Positions 14,955 to 21,783 of a DNA stretch of 23,409 bases are shown here, one piece after another. Position 1 is the first letter of the stretch; each line of letters opens with the position of its first letter. The stretch comes from a virus: positions 1 to 23,409 of the IMG/VR virus record IMGVR_UViG_3300036719_002395, one strand, 5' to 3'. The notes under the pieces were generated by a model. The model saw only the letters and a list, made by a program, of their open reading frames with translations, was not told the origin of the DNA and did no database searches. The position numbers and the translations under genes were made by a program.

Positions 14955-16871
14955 TTATGCATTCACAAATCCGGGATCGGGAATCTGCCGCGTGTCGATG
15001 AGCTGCTGGCGCTTCCCGTTGTGCCGCTTCAGCGCGGCGTAGTTCACGTTGCCATTCACATCCGTCCACCCGCGCTCGAGGGCGCGAGCCGCCGGCACGG
15101 GTATCAGCGCGCAGCGGCAATTACTCACGATCAAACCGTCAGCGAGTAGAATGCCGCTGCTGCTTCGGAAGTCATACACATGCCCCTCCCACTTAGAAAC
15201 AACATCGACATCGACAACATCGTCAAGCGTTACCGTGCCGGCGAAAGCACCAACCAAATCGCCAAATCGCTCGGCGTATCTCGTGGTGCGATTGATCGCC
15301 GACTCCTCAAGCGAGGCATCAAGCTCCGCACGCAGGGGGAGGCCGAAACGCTCAAATGGAGCGGAATCAAGCAAGATCCGGCTGCCGTCAAACGGCAATG
15401 CGGGGCGGCTTGGGCTGCCGTTCGTGGCCGAAAGCGAAGCATGAACGAATTGATCCGATGCGCCAAATCCAAGGCTCGGCTGACCAGCCCCGACGAGCTG
15501 CCGCTCTTGGAGGCTATTCGCGCCCTGGGCGTTGAACACATCGAACACCAGTACGCGGTCGGTCCTTACAACGTCGATTTCGCCATGCGCGCTCATGGCA
15601 TCGCCATCGAACATATGGCCGTTGGCCTTCGCGCTGACAGTCGTACGGGTTACAGCCTTCGCCGCGAGCGCGTTGAATATCTGCAAGGCCGTGGGCTGCA
15701 AGTAGTTGCCCTGGTTGTATCCAAGTCCTTCCGCCGCGTTCACGGGCTTGACGCTGCGGCGCAGCATCTTGTCGCCAACCTTGACAGCGTGGGCCGGAAT
15801 CCATCCCCGGTCGGTCAGTATTGGGTGATTGGCTGTCGCTGCGATAGTGCCACCCGACCGCGTATTGAGGTGTACCAGCGCACCGCAATATGACGTACGG
15901 AAGCCCATGTCCACGGCCCCCTCAACAGGTTGCCAAGACGGGAAACAGTTGAATCCGCACGGCGGTGCGATCCCCTGGCGGTCGAACATCTCCATCGTGC
16001 CGATGTAGCCGTCCAAGCCCTGATGCGTGGGCCGCGTCCGGTTGTCCCCGGTCGCGCTGTATTCCACCAGCGGCACGAACGCCTGCACCTTCGGTTCGCG
16101 CAGGGTCTCCGCAAGCCCTTCCGTGGCCGCCCGGTTGGTGTTCGTGCGTAGCACGGTCTCAAGCCGCGCCGTGGTCAGGTGCGTACCCGTGACCATCTGC
16201 GTGGTGGTCACGAAGTCCCCGAGGTTCATCTTGCGTATCCACTTGCCCACCACGGACTTGCCGGGTTTCTCTTCGATGACGCGGGCAATCAGCTCCTGCG
16301 TCTGCCGCGTCTGCTTGGGGTTCATGGCGGTCACAAAGAACGTGCCGTCCGTGATCCGCTTGGCCGTGGAGATTTGCCCACCCTGGGGGTTGACCGTGAT
16401 GCCGCGCAGGAGCGAATCAAGCACCGGGTTACGGGCGCGCATATCGGGCAGGGCGTTGTCGCGCTCGTGGTCGGCCACCTCGCCGCCGCTGCGCTGGGCG
16501 GCCTCAATCAGCACATCCCAATCCGTGCGCGAGATCGGCACGCGGGTGCGGAACCAGTTGGCGATGGGGGCGAGGAAATCGCGGCCGAACCCCTCCAGCA
16601 CAACGCCCGTTTCAAGGCGGTCGAAGGTCAGGGCCGTGTTGTCCTCGAGCATCCCCGCCACGGCCTCGTCCGGGATCTTGGCCTTGTCGATGGCCTGCCG
16701 TGCGCCAAAGAGCCACGATGCCATCAGAAGGGCCGACGTTGCCTCGTGGAACGTCTGCCAATGCTCCGCGCCCGTTTCCCCCAGTACCTGGGCTGCGATG
16801 CCCTTGCGGTACGCCTGCTGCGCCTCCTTGAGGACGCTGCGGAGGTGCTTGTCTAGCGCGGCGCGGTTCAT
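14955..16871 (-). CDS. MuF-like minor head protein precursor, intein-containing
   Basis: The 638-codon frame starts in an ATGA overlap with the portal gene at 16868-16871. Removing the intein (residues 309-584) leaves 362 residues. The N terminus (1-200) is helical. The MuF core follows: VLRTNTNRAATEGLAETLRE, VEYSATGDNRTRPTHQGLDG, then GIAPPCGFN joined after splicing to CRCALIPV. In this family the core ends in the same Asn-Cys-Arg-Cys-x-x-x-x-Pro motif. MuF proteins are few-copy head proteins bound near the portal and often ejected with DNA. The C-terminal 54 residues are basic and end with IPDPGFVNA. Splicing is required for an intact core motif. Confidence 0.85.
   Translation of the reverse strand: MNRAALDKHLRSVLKEAQQAYRKGIAAQVLGETGAEHWQTFHEATSALLMASWLFGARQAIDKAKIPDEAVAGMLEDNTALTFDRLETGVVLEGFGRDFLAPIANWFRTRVPISRTDWDVLIEAAQRSGGEVADHERDNALPDMRARNPVLDSLLRGITVNPQGGQISTAKRITDGTFFVTAMNPKQTRQTQELIARVIEEKPGKSVVGKWIRKMNLGDFVTTTQMVTGTHLTTARLETVLRTNTNRAATEGLAETLREPKVQAFVPLVEYSATGDNRTRPTHQGLDGYIGTMEMFDRQGIAPPCGFNCFPSWQPVEGAVDMGFRTSYCGALVHLNTRSGGTIAATANHPILTDRGWIPAHAVKVGDKMLRRSVKPVNAAEGLGYNQGNYLQPTALQIFNALAAKAVTRTTVSAKANGHMFDGDAMSAHGEIDVVRTDRVLVFDVFNAQGANSLQERQLVGAGQPSLGFGASDQFVHASLSATNGSPSRPALPFDGSRILLDSAPFERFGLPLRAELDASLEESAINRTTRYAERFGDLVGAFAGTVTLDDVVDVDVVSKWEGHVYDFRSSSGILLADGLIVSNCRCALIPVPAARALERGWTDVNGNVNYAALKRHNGKRQQLIDTRQIPDPGFVNA
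15147..15171 (+). promoter_or_regulatory. Candidate promoter -10 and RBS for the antisense nuclease
   Basis: TAGAAT at 15147-15152 differs from TATAAT at one base. It lies 27 bases before the start codon, leaving room for a short leader containing GGAAG at 15167-15171. No good -35 box is seen at the normal spacing (TTACTC at 15121 is too far, 20 bases). The element is just inside the intein edge, so it would move with it. Weak evidence. Confidence 0.25.
15180..15893 (+). CDS. Antisense-nested HTH-Vsr/DUF559-like homing endonuclease
   Basis: This 237-residue plus-strand gene lies wholly inside the intein coding sequence, 60 bp from its C-terminal boundary and 54 bp from its N-terminal one. 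ATG 15180 has GGAAG (15167-15171) eight bases upstream. Residues 11-48 form a helix-turn-helix (STNQIAKSLGVSRGAIDRRL), then KRGIKLRTQGEA, a linker common in HTH-type homing nucleases. Residues 104-183 match a Vsr/DUF559-like core: helix with Glu111, Gln124, VGPYNVDFA with Asp133, GIAIEHM with Glu144, then RRERVEYLQGRGLQVVALVV. The Trp-His often following the second acidic residue is absent. The last 45 residues may be non-essential. It probably cuts intein-free MuF genes. Confidence 0.8.
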   Translation: MPLPLRNNIDIDNIVKRYRAGESTNQIAKSLGVSRGAIDRRLLKRGIKLRTQGEAETLKWSGIKQDPAAVKRQCGAAWAAVRGRKRSMNELIRCAKSKARLTSPDELPLLEAIRALGVEHIEHQYAVGPYNVDFAMRAHGIAIEHMAVGLRADSRTGYSLRRERVEYLQGRGLQVVALVVSKSFRRVHGLDAAAQHLVANLDSVGRNPSPVGQYWVIGCRCDSATRPRIEVYQRTAI

Positions 16872-18364
16872 GCCTTGCGCTTGCGCTTGCGGACGGCCAC
16901 GACCTTGGGAGCCTGCGGGGCGGGTTCCTCACCCTCCGGGGCATCGTTGCCCATGCCAAGCATGGCTGCAATGGGGTTGTCCCCGCCGGCCGACTTGCCA
17001 CCGAGGACGGGTTCGCCGTCCATCGGTTCGGCAAGGCCGAGGAGGTCGCGCACCTCGCGTTCGCTGACGCGGCCGCCGAGGGCCACGAACTTCTCCACGG
17101 CCTCCAGGCGCTCCTTGGTGTCCGGGCGCTCCGGGGCGAAGTTGAAACGGATGGCGCGGGCTTCGTCATCGGACGCGCCGAGCATCTTGGCGACCACGCG
17201 CACCAGGTCGGTGGTGATGGATTCCGCCAGCGCGTCCGCGTGGTAGCGGATCACGCGGGACAGGGTGTCAGCGTGAAGGTCGGCAACGCCGGAGCCGAGG
17301 CCCGTGCTGCCCGCCTCGCTCGAGAGCGACTGCCCCAGGATGGCCTCCTTGAGCTTGCTGCTGCACCAATCGACCATCTCCATGAAGATTTGAGCGCGGC
17401 CCGCGTTCGCGTCCTTGATGTCGATGTCGTACATCGACTCGTTCGGGCCGATGCGCGGCAGCACCACGGAGTTGTCGTTGACGAGGTTCTGAAGAACCGT
17501 CAGCATCTCGCTCTTGGCCGCATCGTTGCCAGCGGGGTAGTAGCCCACCCGGATGCCGAGCGCGTACCGCTCCGCGTAGGCGGCGGCGTTCTGAAGGATC
17601 TCCTGCTTCAGCAGCCAAATGTACCAGCACACATCGCGTGCGCCCACGCCGCGGTAGACCTGGTCGGCGCTGTTCGGGTCGATGAAATTTGGGGCGGTCG
17701 TGAACACGCGGTGCAGGACAATGGCGCGTCGCTCGTTCTCGTCGAACAGGTGGACGAGCGAGTCAAAGCCAAGGTCGGTCACCGACGATTCATTGATGTA
17801 CGCCGCACCCACGCGCATTGCCACGTTGCCGCGCTGGTCGAATGCTAGGGTGTCAGCGGCGAACGGAATCCATTCGGCCACGCGCACGCCGAGCTTCGCG
17901 TCCTTCTCGTAGACGATGTTGGTCGCGGACACGCCGTACCACACGGCCTCGTGCATGGCGCGGAACAGGTCGCTGCGCCGAGGGATGGCGTTGATGATGT
18001 CGGCAATGCGGGACGCGAGTTTCTGCGTCCGAGGGTTGTCATCATCGTCCGCCGTCACGGACCACTCAAGGCCAGCAAGGGTGACGAGGAGGGAGCGCAG
18101 GACACCTTCGATGTCCGCGTCCATCCGCATCATGGCCTGGTAGTTCACATCCAGGCGGTACGCGAGGCTGCTGTTTCGCAGCATCAGGGACGCGGTACGG
18201 AAGTACGACCGCTGCACTTCCACGGGCAGGGCAAGCGGCCCGGTGGGTCCGCGGCTCGTGGGCGCGGGCAGGGGCTTGCGCGGCCGTCGTGCGGGCGGAA
18301 GGCCAGCGCCCGGAACGGCGTTCGGCATCAGAGGATTGCTGTGCTGCGGGTCGGCCATTCGCAT
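16868..18364 (-). CDS. Portal protein, DUF935 (Mu gp29)-like
   Basis: The 498-residue protein starts 12 bases after the large terminase stop (ATG 18364; ATG 18358 is an alternative). A Pro-rich N terminus (1-45) is followed by a portal core: LDVNYQAMMRMDADIEGVLR, then VTLAGLEWSVTADDDDNPRT, a helix with LFRAMHEAVWYGVSATNIVY, and a wing region with VAEWIPFAADTLAFDQRGN. Residues about 300-400 hold the stem and clip helices (FMEMVDWCSSKLKEAILGQS, then LSRVIRYHADALAESITTDL). This order matches DUF935 portals. Twelve copies would form the DNA channel and terminase docking site. The C terminus is Pro/Lys-rich (VVAVRKRKRKA). It overlaps the MuF-like gene by ATGA. Confidence 0.85.
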   Translation of the reverse strand: MRMADPQHSNPLMPNAVPGAGLPPARRPRKPLPAPTSRGPTGPLALPVEVQRSYFRTASLMLRNSSLAYRLDVNYQAMMRMDADIEGVLRSLLVTLAGLEWSVTADDDDNPRTQKLASRIADIINAIPRRSDLFRAMHEAVWYGVSATNIVYEKDAKLGVRVAEWIPFAADTLAFDQRGNVAMRVGAAYINESSVTDLGFDSLVHLFDENERRAIVLHRVFTTAPNFIDPNSADQVYRGVGARDVCWYIWLLKQEILQNAAAYAERYALGIRVGYYPAGNDAAKSEMLTVLQNLVNDNSVVLPRIGPNESMYDIDIKDANAGRAQIFMEMVDWCSSKLKEAILGQSLSSEAGSTGLGSGVADLHADTLSRVIRYHADALAESITTDLVRVVAKMLGASDDEARAIRFNFAPERPDTKERLEAVEKFVALGGRVSEREVRDLLGLAEPMDGEPVLGGKSAGGDNPIAAMLGMGNDAPEGEEPAPQAPKVVAVRKRKRKA

Positions 18365-18376
18365 CAGTCTAACGAC

Positions 18377-19822
18377 TCACCCGAACATCCTTCGCTTCGG
18401 ACCACGCGATTCAAACATCCGCGTGGGCGTGGTGTTGACGGTGACCACGCCGCCTTGGCTCACCACCGTGCCGCTGGCGGCCGCGTTGCAGAGGTCCACC
18501 ACAACGTCCACGGTGTCATCGTGCGACCCGGCGGGGAACGACAGCAGCTCGTCCAGCACCACGCGGAAGTCGGGCGCGGCTTGGCCGTTGGCAGCCTGGG
18601 GGAAGTGAAGGCGGCCCTGCTCAACGAAGGGCTGCGCCCCAGCGGCGCGGAGGTGCTTGTCCGCCCCGCGTTCCACGGGGATGACGGGTTGACGGCAACC
18701 CATGCGGAATTGGTCGAACACGCCCTTTTGCGGCCCATTGGCCTCGGCGAGAACCAGTTGGCAGCCCCGGCGCTCCACCAGTTCCTTCGCCATGCGGGCG
18801 AAGTCCGGGAAGGACTCGCGCACGCGCAGGATGTCGGTCAGGTACAGGTTGCGGTTGTAGTCCACCTCGCCCACGATGCAGACGGAGTAGTCGGGATCGT
18901 CGCGCTCCTGGCGCTTGCGGCCGTACCCCCAGTCGATGGCGGCGATGGTGCGCGACCCCGTGTGGTTGCCATCGTGATAGCGCACCCATTCGGGCCGGAA
19001 CACGAGGAGGTCAGAGGACAGCGGCACAAGCTCGTAGGCGCGGGCGTAGGCCATCGGCCCCATCTCGCGGCGGTTGCGGTTGAGCAGTTCGGCCGTAAAG
19101 ACTTCGGGCCACGGGCTTTCCAAGCCCCGGCATGGCTTCCGCAGGAGCGTGCCGTTCTCCTCGCACTCGCGCCGCCATTGGGCGGTGATGTCATCCGTAT
19201 GGAAGGGCGTGGCCGTGCGCCAAATGCGCGCCGGGTGCTTGGCGGACGGGTCAAGCATCGGCAGCCAAATGTTCGCCATCGCCTCCTTGACCTGTTCGCG
19301 GAGTGCGGGTTGCAGTACCGCGTTGCGGAGGTCGCAGATGTCATCGGGCCACAGGATGTCAGCGCGGCCGCCCGTGCGGCCGAAGATGCCGGAGGCTTGC
19401 ACGGACGGGTCGCGGCGGGCAGGCAGACCGGGCGCGGTCACGCTCCAGGCCGTCACGGTGTCCTCACCGGGCTTGAGGGCAACGTGGGGGAACACGGCCC
19501 GGTACAGGGGGCTGCGGATGATGTCGCGCAGGAAGCGGCTCGTGGCGCTGGCGGCCTCGTCGTTGGACCCGATGAGTTTGAAGCGGGTAGCAGGGCGGCG
19601 GCCAAGCCACCACGCGGCCAAATACGTCAGACTAGACGTTTTCCCGTGACCTCTTGGTAGTTCACCGTACCAGCGGTGGTGGGTGGTGGCGTGGATCAGC
19701 AGTTCGCGTTGCAGTCCGCTGATGGGCTTGCCGATGAGCAATGCGATAAAGGCCGCCGGGTTCTCCCGTGCGGCCTCCACGGCCTGGGTCGCGGTCAGGG
19801 CTTGCGCTTGGGCTTTTGGCAC
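18377..19822 (-). CDS. terL: Large terminase subunit (ATPase-nuclease)
   Basis: The 481-residue protein starts at GTG 19822, overlapping the upstream gene by 28 bases. Residues 55-63, LPRGHGKTS, are the Walker A loop (Lys61). Residues 154-161, ADILWPDD, are Walker B with Asp160/Asp161. The C-terminal RNase H-like nuclease has AIDWG (Asp297), LAEANG (Glu360) and a SHDDTVDVVVD end with Asp435/436/439. The enzyme translocates DNA into the prohead and cuts the concatemer. The length is normal for the family and all expected catalytic acids are present. The adjacent small terminase candidate and portal gene give the usual packaging block. Confidence 0.93.
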   Translation of the reverse strand: MPKAQAQALTATQAVEAARENPAAFIALLIGKPISGLQRELLIHATTHHRWYGELPRGHGKTSSLTYLAAWWLGRRPATRFKLIGSNDEAASATSRFLRDIIRSPLYRAVFPHVALKPGEDTVTAWSVTAPGLPARRDPSVQASGIFGRTGGRADILWPDDICDLRNAVLQPALREQVKEAMANIWLPMLDPSAKHPARIWRTATPFHTDDITAQWRRECEENGTLLRKPCRGLESPWPEVFTAELLNRNRREMGPMAYARAYELVPLSSDLLVFRPEWVRYHDGNHTGSRTIAAIDWGYGRKRQERDDPDYSVCIVGEVDYNRNLYLTDILRVRESFPDFARMAKELVERRGCQLVLAEANGPQKGVFDQFRMGCRQPVIPVERGADKHLRAAGAQPFVEQGRLHFPQAANGQAAPDFRVVLDELLSFPAGSHDDTVDVVVDLCNAAASGTVVSQGGVVTVNTTPTRMFESRGPKRRMFG

Positions 19823-20217
19823 GGCTTGGAAGGTTCTGCCGGGGCCACGCCGGCGATGGAGCGGGCCACGGCCTCAAGCGCCCCGTCCGGCATATCGGCG
19901 GTGATCTCCACGCGCTCGGTGGCGGTTCCGTCCTCAAGGCGGTAGATGCGGTCCAGTTGGACGGTGGCATCGACCCGATCACGCGACAGGGCGGCCATGA
20001 CCTCCACGGCGCGCACGCGGGTGCGGGTGTCCATGTTGGGGTCGTTCATCACATCCATGAGGAACGCGGGAGCGGCCTGCGCGGCAGGGGCGGGAATGTC
20101 CCACCCGCCGTACACGGCGCGCTCAAGGCATGACAGGTGCAGGGTTTTCTCGCGCCGGGAAACCAGGTCACGAGTATCCCCCTTCCCCCTACGGGGGTCG
20201 GGCGTTTCGTCGGGCAT
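19795..20217 (-). CDS. Putative small terminase subunit
   Basis: The 140-residue protein overlaps the large terminase gene by 28 bases. I chose ATG 20217 because AGAAGGGGG lies directly upstream. ATG 20238, two bases past the upstream stop, would add seven residues. The N terminus is charged (DPRRGKGDTRDLVSRREKTL), the middle is helical (PAFLMDVMNDPNMDTRTRVR, then AVEVMAALSRDRVDA), and the C terminus is basic and Pro/Lys-rich. No clear helix-turn-helix is seen. Position and size are those of a small terminase, which recognises the packaging site and loads the motor. The call rests mainly on context. Confidence 0.5.
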   Translation of the reverse strand: MPDETPDPRRGKGDTRDLVSRREKTLHLSCLERAVYGGWDIPAPAAQAAPAFLMDVMNDPNMDTRTRVRAVEVMAALSRDRVDATVQLDRIYRLEDGTATERVEITADMPDGALEAVARSIAGVAPAEPSKPCQKPKRKP

Positions 20218-20239
20218 AATGCCCCCTTCTGACTGCATC

Positions 20240-20491
20240 TTACCGTGCCTTTCGGTTTTGCAACACGAGGTCAAACCCGGCGGCGTTCGCCACCTTCAGG
20301 ATGGAGTCGAAGGTGGGCTTGCGCTTCCCGATGACCGTGCCGGGTGTGCCGAGGAGGCATCGGACGGTATGGGCGCGCAGGATGCCGTTGGCTTCCATCT
20401 CGCGGGCAAGGCCGGATCGCGTGCCGCCAGCGGCGGCCACGGCTTCGGTGATGGTGGCCTTGAATTGATCGTAGGTCGTGATTACTGCCAT
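20240..20491 (-). CDS. XRE/Cro-like helix-turn-helix protein
   Basis: The 83-residue protein starts at ATG 20491 inside the 3' end of the membrane gene (10-base overlap). ATG 20503 is an alternative. No strong ribosome-binding site is visible, so translation may depend on coupling. After an N-terminal helix (YDQFKATITEAVAAAGG), residues 25-70 carry SGLAREMEANGILRAHTVRC, then GKRKPTFDSILKVANAAGFD, a Cro/C1-type domain also typical of HigA/RelB-like antitoxins. It could be a regulator of the late operon, which follows directly. No partner toxin gene is adjacent, so an antitoxin role is not supported. Confidence 0.6.
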   Translation of the reverse strand: MAVITTYDQFKATITEAVAAAGGTRSGLAREMEANGILRAHTVRCLLGTPGTVIGKRKPTFDSILKVANAAGFDLVLQNRKAR

Positions 20492-20631
20492 ACGCGGAAG
20501 CATATCACGCCAACGTAACCCATGATGGCGGCGGCGACGAAACCGATGCAGATGACCACGGCATTGATGACGCGGTCCTGGGATCGGTACTCGCGGCAGA
20601 TTTCGCACTCGCAGCGGTCATTGTCCTTCAC
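20482..20631 (-). CDS. Small Cys-rich single-pass membrane protein
   Basis: The 49-residue gene starts at GTG 20631 in a GTGA overlap with the stop of the upstream gene, with GAGGA six bases before it. The N-terminal 20 residues are charged and contain Cys-x-Cys-x-x-Cys (RCECEICREY). Then comes one hydrophobic segment, VINAVVICIGFVAAAIMGYV, continuing GVICF, and a short tail RVWQ. The frame was chosen over another short frame in the same stretch because the start coupling, ribosome-binding site and membrane segment agree. The function is unknown; a lysis-related or inner-membrane role is possible. Confidence 0.6.
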   Translation of the reverse strand: MKDNDRCECEICREYRSQDRVINAVVICIGFVAAAIMGYVGVICFRVWQ

Positions 20632-20843
20632 TTGCCGTCCTCGTTGAAACAATCCCAGTTGTTCTTTACTGCCACGTCTTGCGGTGGCTCATTTGTAAAC
20701 AGCCCGCACCATTCGCACACCTCCCGCCGCGCATCATCGCGCTCCTCGCGGAGGCGTTCGATGGTGTCAGCCGCCTCAAGCATGATCGACGGCGCAAGGC
20801 ACTCGCTGTTCTTCCTCAGTCGGTTCACGATTTCGGATGTCAT
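20628..20843 (-). CDS. Small coiled-coil protein of unknown function
   Basis: The 71-residue protein starts at ATG 20843 in an ATGA overlap, with AAAGGA upstream. A helix (residues 15-45) with AADTIERLREERDDARREVC forms a coiled coil. The end, CEWCGLFTNEPPQDVAVKNN, has one Cys-x-x-Cys pair. It resembles the many small early phage proteins with an EAADTIERLR helix, none of which I can assign a function. A longer upstream reading of the frame was rejected because the start at 20843 has both a ribosome-binding site and coupling. Confidence 0.55.
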   Translation of the reverse strand: MTSEIVNRLRKNSECLAPSIMLEAADTIERLREERDDARREVCEWCGLFTNEPPQDVAVKNNWDCFNEDGK

Positions 20844-20932
20844 CGCATTCCTTTCAGGATGGGCGGCATGGGTCGAGGGGCGCACTCCGCCCCTTCTTTC
20901 GTCAACTCGCGCTTCTCGTGATCGACGTTCAT
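20840..20932 (-). CDS. 30-codon coupled mini-gene
   Basis: ATG 20932 overlaps the stop of the DruA-like gene as TAATG, and the frame ends in an ATGA overlap with the next gene at 20840-20843. The encoded 30-residue peptide is charged at the start (NVDHEKRELTKEGAE) and Pro/Met-rich at the end. Its last codons contain the ribosome-binding site of the next gene. It may be a true small protein or only a translational link. There is no strong ribosome-binding site beyond GGGGGAC upstream. Confidence 0.4.
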   Translation of the reverse strand: MNVDHEKRELTKEGAECAPRPMPPILKGMR

Positions 20933-21783
20933 TATGTCCCCCGTTCAAGAATATTGACATCTTCATGCAGACCGTGATTGTATGGAGGACACATGTATTG
21001 CGTCCTTGTCCATCGCGGATACCCCCATCTTTCATACCAAGCATTGATAATTTCAGCGCGCTTGGAAGTTGATAGTGCAGCATGGATGTACACGCCGCGT
21101 TGATGACCGTGCTTTAAATGAATCTCACGGTTTTGTGACGCCTTTCGGTATGCAGCAATGCGTCGCATTCTTGGATTTGATCCTTCACCAAATCGGCATG
21201 ATGGAATTGGGATTTTGTTGTCGCGCATCCACGAAAGCATTCGTGAATATTCCCAATCATCAATATGTTCATGTCCGTAACCTTTTGTATATCCAAGAAA
21301 CTTATAAATCCTGTTGTATTGACATCCACGTCCATACAGGGAGGTTGTTGTCACCCACAATAACGGATCTCCGTACCTAGACGTAAATTCATCTACAAGG
21401 GTCGTTGCAAGCATTGCGCATAATTTCCCAATATTCCAATGCCAAGCCAATGGTTGGGATCCGACGCATACAGACAAATCCATGATTGACCTCAATGCCC
21501 TACCACGTTCCGTTGGTTCTTTGGGAAGGTTCAAGTATTTGTCGCGTACTCCAAGATTTATGACTGGTGATGCAAGAAATATAAGTCCAATCAATACATC
21601 ATCGTGTTGTACAAAAAATGCAAGTTTTCTTCCTGGAGCCGGACGCCAAACGGCCTTTGACATGCACCTTTGCATTTCCAACATGTCACTACTGTTAACT
21701 TGCCGAACGTGAATACTGCGTGGATTTAGCGGCATCGCGGCAACTGTGTGGGGAATTCGATCAAACAATGATTTTGCATTCAT
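20932..21783 (-). CDS. DruA (DUF4338)-like or Mom-like protein
   Basis: The 283-residue protein starts at ATG 21783, overlapping the Dam-like gene as ATGA, with AAGGA eight bases upstream. The central part, residues 64-170, has LIGLIFLASPVINLGVRDKY, then QPLAWHWNIGKLCAMLATT, LLWVTTTSLYGRGCQYNRIY and KFLGYTKGYGH. This arrangement of SP-x-RD, GK-hydrophobic helix, TTTS-x-YG, QYNR and GxTKGYG is one I associate with DUF4338, the DruA family of Druantia defence and related phage proteins. A GNAT-like fold similar to Mom DNA modification enzymes is possible. The C-terminal 80 residues are basic. The DNA is clearly more A+T-rich than its neighbours, suggesting recent acquisition. Confidence 0.55.
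   Translation of the reverse strand: MNAKSLFDRIPHTVAAMPLNPRSIHVRQVNSSDMLEMQRCMSKAVWRPAPGRKLAFFVQHDDVLIGLIFLASPVINLGVRDKYLNLPKEPTERGRALRSIMDLSVCVGSQPLAWHWNIGKLCAMLATTLVDEFTSRYGDPLLWVTTTSLYGRGCQYNRIYKFLGYTKGYGHEHIDDWEYSRMLSWMRDNKIPIPSCRFGEGSNPRMRRIAAYRKASQNREIHLKHGHQRGVYIHAALSTSKRAEIINAWYERWGYPRWTRTQYMCPPYNHGLHEDVNILERGT

Larger units (their letters stand above)
15120..15947 (-). mobile_element. Intein (276 aa) in the MuF-like protein
   Basis: The intein begins with Cys at 15945-15947, after GFN, and ends with Asn at 15120-15122, followed by extein Cys. Block A starts CFPSWQPVEG. Block B is GGTIAATANHPILTDRGW, with the Thr-x-x-His motif at intein residues 38 and 41. The end is GHVYDFRSSSGILLADG, then LIVSN. 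The penultimate residue is Ser rather than the usual His. The centre (about residues 60-235) has no in-frame LAGLIDADG or HNH domain. It holds HMFDGDAMSAHGEIDVV, a segment I recall from related phage Hint domains, and is where the antisense nuclease gene lies. Splicing activity is inferred. Confidence 0.88.

Noticed and set aside
17951-19660. 569-codon plus-strand open frame opposite the terminase and portal genes
   Set aside because: It is in exact antisense register with the terminase, the frame that stays open by composition in G+C-rich coding DNA. It has no family motif, is rich in His, Gly and Arg, and lies opposite well-supported genes. By contrast, the antisense nuclease at 15180-15893 was accepted for its motifs, not its length.
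20184-20198. CCCCC-TAC-GGGGG short hairpin near the start of the small terminase candidate
   Set aside because: The stem is only five bases and lies in codons for Pro-Arg-Arg-Gly-Lys-Gly. It is not clearly a regulatory element.
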